Positions 20,730 through 32,169 of a stretch of 64,000 nucleotides of DNA are shown here, piece by piece. The notes beneath the pieces are model-generated. The model did no database searches. It was not told the DNA's origin and was given only the letters and a program-made list of their open reading frames with translations. Position 1 is the stretch's first letter. Every line of letters starts with the position of its first letter. Origin of the DNA: Psilocybe azurescens (lineage: Eukaryota; Basidiomycota; Agaricomycetes; Agaricales; Agrocybaceae); the NCBI GenBank assembly GCA_023853785.1, contig JAJIRX010000233.1, positions 22,393-86,392 on the forward strand, in the 5' to 3' direction. Position numbers and translations under genes: made by a program.

Positions 20730-23700
20730 TAGAGATGGTATAGAGAAATAAGACACAGTCAAACATGCTCACAATTTTTGCTCACAATTTTTGCTCCCCA
20801 AGTCTCATTCAAACTCCTACACATTATGTGACCACTGACCAGTCCAGCGTCTACATGCACATACTTAATGATGTAAACTTTCCAGCCAGTCACACTTGCA
20901 AGCTCTAGTCACATAGCATCACAGGAGCACATGATCAAGCAAGGAGCGAGCTCATGAGCAGACTGGGCTGTCTTGGGCTCATTTTGGGTGATGGCCATTT
21001 CCCCCCAATCTTGATGTGTTGACTTTGTCAAAAAAGGTGGCCACACCTCAAAAAAGTGCTCAAATTGAGTATACATAATACCATTTTTTTGCATTTTGGA
21101 TTGAATGAAATAGTTTCTAAAGGGTAATTTTTTTTCAAAAACTTGGTAAATATTGACTGTACTGCAGTGTAGCTACTTTGGGGTATTACTAAATGATGAC
21201 TTGAAGTCATCATATGGTGTTAGTGCAAACTCCATTGAGGCTTTTTCTCATGTTCGTCGTGTACAAGGTGCTGTGAGATGGTGCTGACAACGCTGGAGCA
21301 ACTGTATGAGCAAGTTTGGATGGGGACTCTGAGTGAGGATAGTGAGGGAGAAGATGCTTTTGATGTTGAATAAGGATGTCGTTCAGCGATGGGCGTGGTT
21401 TTGATGTTTGACATGGAGCTCCTCACACAGGCCTGTCAACAACAACCAAGTCCATCATAAATTTTTGAAAAAAGTTATATACTGAAATTGACTTAAAATT
21501 CAATATAAATAACTTTATATATATATACTTTTAACACTTTTTCTGACTTCGAGACACTTCACTAAGTAAGCACAACAAAATTTGGAGGGCTCCGCCAAAG
21601 TGGCCCGAGATGGACCAGCCGGCTACGTGAGTTGTCGAGTTTACTCTCACAAACCACATGCACTTTAGTGATAGCACATGTCGCATAGCCGGATGGGGAC
21701 GAGCCTATTAATGATGTTCTGGCAAGCCTCGAGTGATCTAATATATATATATATTCTGGTGCTGTCTAATTGCTGTCTAACAAAAATCTCATTTATGGCA
21801 GGTAAGCCACCACACCTCTATACTAGCTAGACATACCCAGACCATTTACACATATTGACTTTTGCTGATGTAGATGGTATGCTCCAGCCCGTGTATGATG
21901 CATTGCTGTATGTGATATTTATTTATGGTTTTGAAAGTGAACGGAAGTAGGAAAGTGAAGTTGAAGTCAAAGGAAGTAAAAGGACAAAGTGTGAGAAAAT
22001 GGAAGGGTGTAAAAGTTGAGGAGAGACATCAGAATGGGGGTTGAGAACAAAGTGGAAGCGAAGATGGAGGGTTGTGAGATTGAGGTCAGAGAGTGAGGCG
22101 GAGAGGTGGGCATCGAGGTCGGATCAGGATGTAACGGTAACCTACAAAAAAACAATCACTCTCTTCACATATTTCTAAAGGATACAACGCACACACCATT
22201 AATCGCCCAAATCAAAGCCCTCAATAATCCATTCCAGCGTACCAATCCCCAACCGCTGACAAATCGTACTCTTTCATCTCCTGTACGCAACCCTCACTAT
22301 CGCCATCAGCTACCTACACGCACATTCTCAATCCGCTCTGAATGCCTCTCCCCGTGCCTCCTTCCTATTGCCGTTGCACCTTGGAACCGGAGCCGACGCT
22401 GGAAAATCCCGCGCAGGATACCAGAGAGGGCACAATATATGGGTAGGATGGTGTATGGCTTGCATGTGGTGGAATAGTTATCGTGATATCCAGATAGTGT
22501 GTAGCGCGTAGCACGTAAGCCAAAGCGTAGTTAAAGTGTAGGTGGAAATGTGGGAAGAATGCATAAGACTCACTGCGCGCTCAAATGTAATCAAACCCGA
22601 ACGGCGGGATTTTTAGGGTGTGGTAGGTGGGTGTGGTGCGAGGGTTAAGTCAAACACGAGGATAGGGGTGCGGGTGCCGCGTCAAGTGCACAAGTATGGG
22701 TGGGTGGGCGTAGGGTGTCCTCGAGGCATCATTGAAGTGGGTTGCAGTCATATTATTTGTATGGTATTTCTTATTCTTTTTGTGTTTTCGGTGAGCATAC
22801 TAGAATACAAATCCATAAATCAAAAAATAAAATCGCGATCGCAGGGGGTCACAAGTCAGTGAGGGAAAAGAATAAACAAAGCACCCCAGAACTTGACTCA
22901 AGCACCATCCGTTGAACGGTTACGGAGGAGTGCAGGGGATATCATCGCTTTTACTCGGCACTCGGACTGTTCCATCTCCTGCATGTGGCTTTGTTCTCCC
23001 TCTTCAGTAGCTCACGCACACATCTGCAGTCCACTCCTCATACCTCTACCCGCGCCTCTCTTCCAGTTAGCAGTATAACCACTGGAACTGACGCTGTCAA
23101 GCCCCTTGCCCGCAGGTGTCATGTGGTGCTTCATGAGCAGGAGTGCAATTCTGTACGACGTGGACAAGACTGCAGGACGTTGGCGTGCCGACTTGGAGAC
23201 AGACAAGGGTTCAGGAGAAAGTGGTGGAGGGAGGATCAGATGGGGCAGGCGCGTACCTGGGCGGCAGCCCACGCACAGGTCCACAATCTTCACCTTAGGT
23301 CCCGTTTAATATGGATATTAACATTAGTTTTCGACTCATTGGAATAGAACCAGATATCACCGAAAGCTTTTCACGATGCCAGCATTACGCGATGCTTCAT
23401 TAGCAGAGCCGCATATAAGATAGCACGGGGTGGCGTTGACTTCGTGCTTTTGGGACAGACAAGAGTGGAGGAGGATGGGCAAGGATTAAATGGGGCCGAC
23501 TGATACTCGAGCTGGTACCTGACCTTAAGCTCGGACAGGAGGAGTCCTCCCCATGCACCTCGTTCCTATCATCCTCTTCTTGACCACCTTTCTCTTGCAA
23601 CGGCCTGATCACCAAACTAATACCAAGAGCCCTGAGAAACTGAATAGCAGAATAAAGTGACGTCCAGCAATTCATAGCTATCCAGAAAGGAGGATGAGGA

Positions 23701-23986
23701 CATGGTGAGGGTATTAACTGAACGCTACTCGAATATTCAACAGCACTTTTGACGGGACACGTGAGTGATCGTTACGTAATTATTTTTCTATCACAAACTT
23801 CAAACCAAATCTGTCGTCATCGTTCACATTGTCATGCTCTATCTAGATGTACTATGTCGTCAGCACACTCTATCCAGCATTTTTATCCGGTAAGATTATC
23901 TCTCGTCCAAATATCTCCAAACCATAGGGATTGATATAGATGTGGACATACAGCAACGGCCTCGCGGATAATCACAGGCTCCCAAC
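20730..23986. other. Intergenic, with a diverged repeat pair
   Basis: No gene is supported. A stretch at about 22308-22412 is related to one at about 23003-23112: both run through CTCT..CCCG(T/C)GCCTC, TTCC, (G)GCACC/ACC-(T)TGGAAC and GACGCTG with the same spacing. A further GC-rich 23.4-23.7 kb stretch has no clear match. The 21-22 kb part is AT-rich with a short TA run (21741-21755). A single perfect GCGATCGC lies at 22835. Confidence 0.4.
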
Positions 23987-24354
23987 TGTGACGATCCGGT
24001 ATTTCCCTTACTCTTTGATTATCTATCGTTTTATCTTATCTTCGCATTTCGACTACATTCCATTCCGTCGACTGATACACGACTTCGTCCCTTTTTCTTC
24101 CCTTATCCATTATCCCTGAAACACTCCCTTAGATACCTTATTCTTTCTCCTTAGCCACAAACCCTTTTACTTAGTTCTAGACCTCTTCCTTACAGTATAA
24201 ATACAGGCTGTAGTAGATACCAATTTCCCCCAGTGAACAACGAACACTTACACCTGTCTATTCAGTGCTCAAGCTTCATTCTATTCCCCTATTTCCGTGT
24301 GTCAGGACGATACTATCGATACTCTAGCAGTCACGATAAGTTACTCCTGTCACA
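23987..24354 (+). repeat. 5' LTR of the Gag-only element
   Basis: 368 bp with 6 bp inverted termini TGTGAC/GTCACA. A TATA box TATAAATA lies at 24196-24203, so transcription would start near 24230. Identical to the 3' LTR apart from C5 (24227-24231) against C6. Confidence 0.95.
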
Positions 24355-24521
24355 TATTTTTGACAGTACACTCTATCTAAAAACTCTCCCCCGCCGTCTC
24401 GACGTCTGGTACCCTCTGGTCTGATCAACCAGAGATATCCACCTCAAGATAGCAACCCCTACTCGTTTGAATTTTGTTACCCCCGTACGTAAATCTTTGA
24501 AGTTTTTATTTACTGAATACT

Positions 24522-26623
24522 ATGGTACCTAGATACAGCCTACGTTCCCATTCCTGTGCCGCAGATCCGGGTGATCAGCGGTCGCAATCTCCTGTCTTTC
24601 CGAACCCCGATTCGGACGTGGCCGACGAACACCTCCCCAGGCGTACTTATAGTGACGTCGTGTCGTCGAGACCTCCCGCTCCCTCATACGCAGATGAGCG
24701 GGATGCTGTTACCCAGCCTCCGGTATACCAACGGACGGCATCTATTGGGAATGGCTCTATTAACGATGACAACCATGGGCAAGACTACATAGTCAATTTA
24801 ATAAATAAATTCTCTCCTTCTGAAGAGTCTGATGAAGAGAAAAACGGTCCATGGACCACTGTCCAGAGCAAGAGCTCCAAGAGACATGAGGCGGCTACGC
24901 GCCGTGAGAATTCTGTTGAAGAATTAAGAAAGCATGCCAAGAAACGCGCCCATGGGCGCTCTCCGAAATAGATTTGGTTATTCACCAAGCCGAGAAATCC
25001 TTAAGTAAGGATGAGAAAGTGCGGATTGACCGCCGAAATAAGAAAGTCCGCCGTGAACGTTCTGTTTCACTTGGCGAAGGAACCTCTAAGAATAAGGGAA
25101 AATTTATTGACCCCCGAGAATGGGGAAATGCCAACATTCCTGAAGCTGAATTGAGCTCCAGAGCTCAGAAGGATGCCTTCAAAGAGGCCAAGAAACATGC
25201 CAAGAAGTTAAATAAAAATAAAATCATATCATATGGACAAGTGAGACCTATTATTAGCGAGAGCATCTCCACTGCTCCTGGCATTCGGTTTGACCAAACG
25301 GCAAACCATTCCCGTTTGAGAACTAATCCTTTGCCCGTTTCGGCAAGGCCTACTGCTCACATTAATCCCAAGTCATTCCTAGCCAGTGCGCTTAAGAGTG
25401 TTACCCCTTCTAAGAAGAAAAATAAGAATTATAAAAAGGCACCTACTACTAGTTCTTTGAGCTCTCCCAGCTCTAGTTCTTCGTCAGAGTCCTCTTCTGA
25501 GTCCAACGACTCCAGTAGCAACTCGTCATCTGATGACTCATCCAGTGAGTCGTCCGAAGATCTTCCCAGAAAGTCTGATAAGCGAAAGCGGCATCGGAAA
25601 CACCACAAATCCAAGCCCTCTGGTGGAAAGGCATTCAAGCCGAGCACGTATGATGGCCGCGCCGATCCGCGCGCCTATCATCGGTTTGTTAAAGAAAGTA
25701 ATGCTTACCTTGAGGATAGTAGATTTAAGAAAAAGCGGAGGATCCTTGCATTATCCTATTTTTGGAAGACAAAGCATATGATTATTATCTACAAAAGGCT
25801 GCCATCAATGAAGTGACCATGCCTATGACTACATTCTATGAGGGGTTATTCAATTACTGTTTTCCCATAGATTATAAGCAGAATATCCGTAGGAAATTTG
25901 AAAAAGCAACTCAAGGAAATCGCAAGGTTAGCGAATACATACATTACCTTGAAGAGCAATATAATTTGCTTGGGTCATTAACTGAGAGCGACCTTGTGAA
26001 CCGCTTCTGGAACGGAGCAGCTGATTATCTTCAGCGCGGATTATGGCGCAACGGTCTCCATCCGGACTCATCTACATGGGATCAAGTCGTTAGTCAAGCC
26101 GAAATCATTGAGATTTCGGAAAATGTGGGTCAATATAATAGAGATCGCCCCTGGCACTCAACCTCGCATAATCGTGAAACACACTCACAGGATAAGCGCC
26201 GGGATTACTTTGGATCTCGGCACGAAGATAAAACTGCCTCTGACAAGCAGGACAGTAGTTATACAATGAATACTTCATATGAAGACAAGAATAAAAATCT
26301 AATAACGAAGGATCTCGTTCCAGGTCCCATACATACATTCAGAAATTTGAATTAAAAACAAACAGCCTGAAGAGGATGATGCGGATAGAATAGCAACTGG
26401 GAGATGCTTCCGTTGCAATGAACCCGGTCATCTTTCTCGCAACTGCCCTCAAGGAAGCTCTGTAAAATATAGCGGTAGTAAACCACCTGGGATATCCGCA
26501 TACAATTTACAACCTACTACGGAGAACGATGCGAGCACAGACTCTTCTGATGAGTTTATCGAAGTTCTAGATAGTATGCCGTTAGGCGCCATTCATTTTG
26601 AGTGTCCATTGTTGGACCACTGA
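24522..26623 (+). pseudogene. gag: Retrotransposon Gag with serine/acidic linker, retrotrans_gag core and CCHC zinc knuckle
   Basis: The start ATG (24522) gives MVPRYSLRSHSCAADPGDQR. Coding continues in three further segments with frame changes near 24965, 25759 and 26352. Features in order: a charged Lys/Arg region, a Ser/Asp/Glu-rich linker (25450-25560), a basic patch RKHHKSKPSGGKAFKPSTYD (25600-25650), a capsid-like core (RAYHRFVKESNAYLEDSRFK, then YLEEQYNLLGSLTESDLVNR and WNGAADYLQRGLWRNGLHPD), a DUF-free linker, and the knuckle CFRCNEPGHLSRNC at 26405-26446 with all four ligands, ending in an acidic tail. The first two frame changes are -1 steps, one at a T5 run; the third is +1 beside an A5 run. 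Because the LTRs are identical, the breaks must be very recent, or be assembly errors, or the copy moved by trans-complementation. Confidence 0.75.
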
Positions 26624-27768
26624 TTCTAACTGTTTCGTATTGTACTCCAAACGGAGGGCGAGAATATTCAGTAATGTACTCGCTGTTCCGTATTACAATT
26701 TCATCTTTATTTTATTAGTTTGAACCCTTTCGTATCGATGCTTCCATTCATCCATTAACTCATACTTATCATTTTTATTCTTCTACCTTCTATCTCCACG
26801 GACACGAACCTTAGTGTAGACTTTTATTTGGCAAAAGTCGTCATGCCATATTCCACTCTCTCATTTCTGAACTTCTTATTCTTTCCACTTGCTTTCTCTC
26901 TCTATAGCTTTATTTCTCTATCGCTATCAATGTCTCTCCTTTCTTTTATTTTCAGGAACCCCTCGTCGTTCTTTTCAATCCTGTTTACTTTTATGTCATT
27001 CCTTTAACCCCTGCCAATATTTCTCGTCGTCTTACATCTCCGGCGCCATGGTCCATCATCGCTCCGTCCATAGTCAACGCCTCCATTGTCGTCCTTCCAG
27101 TCCCTCCACACCCGATGCCGTCGTCGTCGTTCCTTTTACCATCATCAGCAACATCTTTTTCGGCCTTCTTCCCGCACTCTCAACCACGCTTCCGCCGTCT
27201 ATGTCTATGCCTGCCATCGTATTCCGTTCATAATATTTTCGGTATCCGTCAAATCAAACCTTGCACCTCGCGCTCGAACTCTTATTAATTCACATCACCA
27301 CCACCATTTGCGCATATGGCCGCAAATTCCCTCATCAAATGACAAATTCATCGAATGTTACTACTTCTTGCCAACCTCGGTATTCTATCTCTCATACACC
27401 ACGCCGCACGCTTCTTTCTGCATCATCACAACACTCAGATATCACTTTCACAAACATTCTCATTCGGCGAATCGTCCACACTGTCCCGGTGGACACGGGA
27501 AATTCTTCTTTAAACGCACCCTTTATTACTCGCTAGACGCGAGATATTCTCGCGAATGCACTCATTTGCGCAAGACGGGCATCAAACCTTTCAAACATTC
27601 CAAAACGGCAAATATACTCGGCCCTCTTAAAAACATCTATTTCAACTCGGACATCGAAACGGCTCATAATTCTAAGGCAGGACCTTCTCATCCACATCTC
27701 GACATTCATTTGGTGACATTCCTTCGATCTAACGTTTGGGCATTATTCTATAATACCCGGAGGGCGTA
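26624..27768 (+). other. Non-coding 3' part of the Gag-only element
   Basis: About 1.1 kb of C/T-rich DNA lies between the gag stop and the 3' LTR. Long plus-strand frames here have only Ser/His/Pro/Arg-rich content and run into the LTR; none shows a retroviral motif such as D-T/S-G, YxDD or HHCC. This is where pol would be in an autonomous relative. I see no other function in it. Confidence 0.55.
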
Positions 27769-28137
27769 TGTGACGATCCGGTATTTCCCTTACTCTTTGA
27801 TTATCTATCGTTTTATCTTATCTTCGCATTTCGACTACATTCCATTCCGTCGACTGATACACGACTTCGTCCCTTTTTCTTCCCTTATCCATTATCCCTG
27901 AAACACTCCCTTAGATACCTTATTCTTTCTCCTTAGCCACAAACCCTTTTACTTAGTTCTAGACCTCTTCCTTACAGTATAAATACAGGCTGTAGTAGAT
28001 ACCAATTTCCCCCCAGTGAACAACGAACACTTACACCTGTCTATTCAGTGCTCAAGCTTCATTCTATTCCCCTATTTCCGTGTGTCAGGACGATACTATC
28101 GATACTCTAGCAGTCACGATAAGTTACTCCTGTCACA
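27769..28137 (+). repeat. 3' LTR of the Gag-only element
   Basis: 369 bp, identical to the 5' LTR except C6 at 28009-28014. Followed directly by the target duplication CCAAC. Confidence 0.95.
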
Positions 28138-28234
28138 CCAACTCTGTCATCAAGTGCATGCTTAATCTCAACGTACGTGTCATTTCGACTACCCCAGATT
28201 CTAATCATGTTCAATTTGCATCCTTAGGCCTGCT

Positions 28235-28400
28235 ATGCGTTCCTCTGCGGCCCAGCTCCTCCAAAATGTACGCCTTGGGCTCGTCAACCCGGTCGCTGGG
28301 ACTGAAAAGATGTACGTGGTTTTCATTTCCAACAGTCGTCTCCCTCTCCTTCTCTGGACGCGATTCCTGATGCAATTCCATATCCTTGCAGACTCGCAAC
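28235..28400 (+). repeat. Dispersed repeat R2, copy A
   Basis: The core GATGTACGTGGTTTTCATTT (28307-28326), then CCAAYRGTCGTCTCC and TTCYTGATGCRAT, recurs at 60236-60303. On the minus strand both copies read a short peptide containing GNENHVH. In copy A the segment GTACGTGG...CCTTGCAG (28309-28393) also has the ends of an intron and precedes the coiled-coil remnant. Whether this is a shared intron, an exon of an unknown family or a mobile fragment cannot be told here. Confidence 0.5.
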
Positions 28401-30475
28401 GTCAAAGCCTACCGTGCCACGGTATCCGCCAAAAACGCGGTGTCTCGGGGGCGAGCACAACCTCCGCGAGAGCGAACAGCACCTCACCTCGGTGGTCAAC
28501 TCTAAAGACCAAGAAATCGCCTCGCTCCAGCACCTCGTCGCCCAGCTGCGCGAGTAGTGACAACCCTCCTTCTCGCAGACCAACAAAAACGACCCCAATA
28601 CACCCGGCAGGACATCGAGCACGCGGCGAAGCAGGCTGCCGCGCGTCGCGATGAAGAGCTACCCATGTTGGTGATGAAACGCAAAGAAGAAGTGGCACTG
28701 GCGCTCGCAAAGTGCGAGGAGATCATAGAGGCTGTGCGCACGCGGGAGGTTGAGATAGACCAGACGTGTATGCGCCGGGAGGAGGTGGTGAGGAAGGAGG
28801 TGGAGGAGCGAGTACAGTGGGTGCTGGACAGAGAGACAGCGCTGCGGGCGGAGGAGTGGCGGCTGGAGGAGGGAGGTTGAGGCGGGGTTGTGGAAGGTTG
28901 AAACTGGGTTGGCGAAAAGTTCGTTCGTCTGCTTAAATCTATCTCTTCTTGTTTTGTTGCTGTCCTTGAGCGGGAGACAGGCGTTGTTAGTATTTACGCT
29001 TTGTTTCCTTCTTCGGTCGTCATGCTCACATTCTCTTCTTCAGGTCGGAAGGAGAAGAATCCTCTCAAAGAAGTCAAAAATCTCCTCGAGCCCCCATCGC
29101 GTGCGACAGCGCAGGTCACACCATCACAACCTCGATGGTGCAAGCAAGAACCCCAGCCCACACTCCGTCCGAAACCCTCACAGCAGACCAACTCTGCCCA
29201 TACCTCCAACAACTATCACACCAACACAAGCACAAGCAACAGCGGTGCTACCACCACCGCCACCGCCAACAACAACACGAATAACAATCACACTACAACG
29301 ACCACGAACCCTGCCCTCGAGACATCTACCGCCTCCCGCCCATTCACCACATACTCCTCCGAATTCATGCCCGCATCCACAATGAAGGGCGTCGTGCTCA
29401 CCGCCACCGGTGAGACGCTCGCTACACCTTCTCCTGCGGAGCTCGTAGGCCTGTTCACGCGCTCGCCGAAGGTTGGGCTGGATTTCGGCAAGATCTTCGA
29501 GTTTCAAGAGGGGAATGTAAATGCGAACAGGATTCCGAAGCAGAAATAGCCGCAGCCGCAACTGAATTTACAGCAACAACAGCATCACCAGCAATTCAAT
29601 TCCAGCAGCATAGAGCGCCGACGCAGGCTCTGGATGACGGCGAGGAGCTGGATAGTCCGCCGCCTAGTCCTAGCGAGCGGAAGGAGAGGGAGTGGAGGGA
29701 TAACACAACGACGACGGCAGCGTTCTGACCCCCAGCGCCACCGCCTCCTACGAGGATCCGCAGGCCGTCGATTCGGAAGTCCGCGCGGTCTGCCCCTGCG
29801 TGCTCGAGCGGGTTCCCGCTGTTGACGGCGTCGTCATCAGATTCATTGTCAGGGCACTCGTCCGCCGCCGGACCCTCTAACCACACGAACAACAACAACA
29901 CAGTCATGAAACAACCCAAAACCCCTCCCGCACCCACACCTCCGTGCCTCGCGATCGAACCTCAACCCCACCTCCGTACATGCAGCAGTGCGTGCAGCGG
30001 CTACGCCAGCAGCTGGACATGTGCCGTTACCCCTGCCACCTGTGTACGACCTTGCCGACGAGGAAACCTCCCCAGTCCAATTCTCAAGCGTACGCTGTCG
30101 AACGCTACAAGACCCAATTCCCACCCGTGTTTGTCCAGCGCGAATTCGTGTGCTTCGTCATCCAGCAGCATAGCGTCGGTGGGAGCGGCAAGCACCAAGG
30201 TGAAGTGGAGAGCGAGCAGCGAGCAGCTGCTGCGCGTGGTGGCTGATGCAAATAATGCGGCGCGGACGAGCAATGCGGGTGCACTGCCATTGTCCGAGTC
30301 GGATGGTGAGATCGCGCAGGGGCAGGGTCTGTCGCCTACGGCTGTATCGTATGTGTTGATGACAATTAGAGGGGTATATTTTCTGCTAAGTGAGTCGAGC
30401 GTAGGGGGAGTCAGCAAGCGCGCGAAAAGCGAGCGAGGACGCGAGGAAGGCTGTATCGATGTAATGAAGGGCTAA
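28384..30475 (+). pseudogene. Gene remnant: coiled coil plus Ser/Thr-rich tail, resembling the C-terminal half of a NEK/NIMA-type kinase
   Basis: Three consecutive plus-strand pieces in changing frames read as one protein tail. First a strongly heptad-like, Glu/Arg-rich coiled coil (28395-28880; e.g. RRDEELPMLVMKRKEEVALA and RKEVEERVQWVLDRETALRA). Then, after a likely intron, GRKEKNPLKEVKNLLEPPSR (29045-29104), a Thr/Asn-rich stretch, and TMKGVVLTATGETLATPSPA (29379-29438). Then TRIRRPSIRKSARS (29750) and LPPVYDLADEE (30030), ending near 30475. From memory this order resembles the regulatory tail of basidiomycete NEK-type kinases, but the kinase domain is absent: upstream is only the LTR element. 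In-frame stops (28556, 29547) and shifts make it non-functional as read. Confidence 0.4.
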
Positions 30476-30479
30476 GGTA

Positions 30480-31350
30480 TCTCTCTGTTTTTTTCCCTCC
30501 TGGTCGATTGATGTTCTTTTTCATTTTTTCTGTTTCTCGTACTCGTTCTGATCTGGCCTCTTTTTCATTACTATAGGCTTTCATGATACTTGACATTGCT
30601 CCTTTATCCCCTTTTAATTTTACGCTCAGTTCTACGGGCAGTGTCGCGTCTTTGCATTGCGTTGCATTGGAGCCGCATTTCTTCTCCTATCCCTATCGAC
30701 TGACTATTATCCACTCTTTCTACCTGACTTTCAATTTTTTGATTTTGACTCTTTTCTTGTCTTTACACATCTTCATTATATTTTACATCTTGCTCTTTTA
30801 CGACTTTCCTCATCATCACCACCGTCACTATCGTCACGACCCCACGGTACAGGAACTAGACCGAGAATATGATTGACAATGGAACTTACTACTTAGTACT
30901 GGCTGGCTGCCATTCTAGTGATACCCTGATCAGCATATGTAGAGACGTAAGTTTGATGATTGCGAGCTGACCAGGAGACGTATACAAATGTTCTTTGTCA
31001 ATCAAGGACACTCTACGGGGGCCCGGACATTCAAAGTGAGTAGACGTTCATTGAAATTTCAGGGACCCAAAAATCTCTGTCTCTTGAAAGCAGCGGCCTA
31101 ACTTTACAGAATTTGAGGAATGGAAGGCAGTTGGAAAGTTGCTGGAAAGCGAAACTGGTGGCTCGATGACAACACAACATCTAACGCCATGATATTGATC
31201 ATTTTCCTTGTCTTATTATCATTGTTATCGCCCCATTCACATACCTATGCATGCATAAGCCTACATATACCTCAACTCCTTAAATGTTCATCGCTTATAA
31301 GGCTAGGCGGATGAGTTGAAACCAGTGCCTGCGAGGTTTCAGAAGCACTG
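30480..31350. other. Intergenic, T-rich
   Basis: Pyrimidine-rich DNA with no supported gene. Short frames here are compositional. Confidence 0.5.
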
Positions 31351-31352
31351 AC

Positions 31353-32130
31353 ATGGTAGTCATTCGCCCGCCTCCGTCTGTCCAGCCAAGCTTGAGGTTC
31401 GACATCATTCTGAGAAGGCCACAAAGAGCGGAGTTGGTGCAGAGAAAGAGACAGAGAGAGCTGGATGTTTTGATGAGTGTGATAAATGAGATTTATTGTA
31501 CACCCGGAAGAGTTTTGGTGCGTTTTCTTCTTATCTTTGAGTGATGTTGAAGCACATATATCGACTTTTTATGTGTGTGGCCTCGTTTCACGCCTCCTGG
31601 ACCTGTCTCTATCTATCACGTGTAAGCATCTCTGCTTTCCGTTTGCTCCTCTCTCTTCTGGTACGCTTAACTATGCCATTATTTACTCCATAAATAGCGC
31701 CGATGACATCTCCTTCGCCTACGTCAGAGCCCCTACCATCCCCTTCATCTACTTTCACGTCATCCTCTACACTCACACTCACACCCACACCTACCTCATC
31801 CACTCCCGCCTACAAAATCTTGCTCTCGCCTCACCCCGCCTTGTCCCGCGCACCTCTGCTTTCACCTCCGCAGCTAGAGCCCCCTTTTCTGTATCGCTCG
31901 TGCAAGACCTGTAGACCTGGCTTGCAGACATGCAGAGCAGCATCATTCGGTACTTGGAGAGTGAAGCGAGGGCGGACGGAGATAGGATGAAAGGGTGGGA
32001 GGCGATGAGGCCTGGATGGTGAGGGGAATAATTAGGGGCGAGGCAGGGCGCCGGACGCGGAGACGTTGGGTTTGAGCGTGAGCTGGAGAGGGTCCTAGAG
32101 GGGTGTGGACAAGAGAAAACCATCTCTTCA
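31353..32130 (+). pseudogene. Unrecognised GC-rich gene remnant
   Basis: Coding-like pieces on the plus strand: RAELVQRKRQRELDVLMSVI (31426-31485) followed by NEIYCTPGR and a likely 5' splice site (GTGCGT near 31518); a Ser/Thr/Pro-rich piece; and WLADMQSSIIRYLESEARAD with GDRMKGWEAM (31919-32010), then a short piece ending HGPTLSTRIPI (about 32135-32167). They lie in different frames with stops between. Charged helical segments dominate. I do not recognise the family; it may be one more captured or decayed host gene like that at 28.4-30.5 kb. Confidence 0.3.
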
Positions 32131-32169
32131 GAACACGGACCTACTTTATCCACTCGCATACCCATATCC

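Larger units (their letters stand above)
23987..28137 (+). mobile_element. Complete, young LTR retrotransposon, Gag-only
   Basis: Two LTRs (23987-24354 and 27769-28137) are identical except for one C in a homopolymer. Both begin TGTGAC and end GTCACA. The 5 bp target duplication CCAAC flanks the element (23982-23986 and 28138-28142). The 3.4 kb interior encodes a Gag-type protein on the plus strand (24522-26623) ending with a CCHC knuckle, and then about 1.1 kb of pyrimidine-rich DNA with no protease, reverse transcriptase, RNase H or integrase. A purine-rich CCCGGAGGGCG just before the 3' LTR is a plausible polypurine tract. The element must have used enzymes of another copy to move. Confidence 0.9.

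Noticed and set aside
27086..27901. 271-codon plus-strand frame in the LTR element
   Set aside because: It runs into the 3' LTR, is pyrimidine-driven (Ser/His/Arg/Tyr) and has no protease, reverse transcriptase or integrase motif.
29178..30417. Minus-strand frames over 28.4-30.5 kb (up to 138 codons)
   Set aside because: Shadows of GC-rich plus-strand coding-like sequence; Arg/Val/Gly-rich without features.
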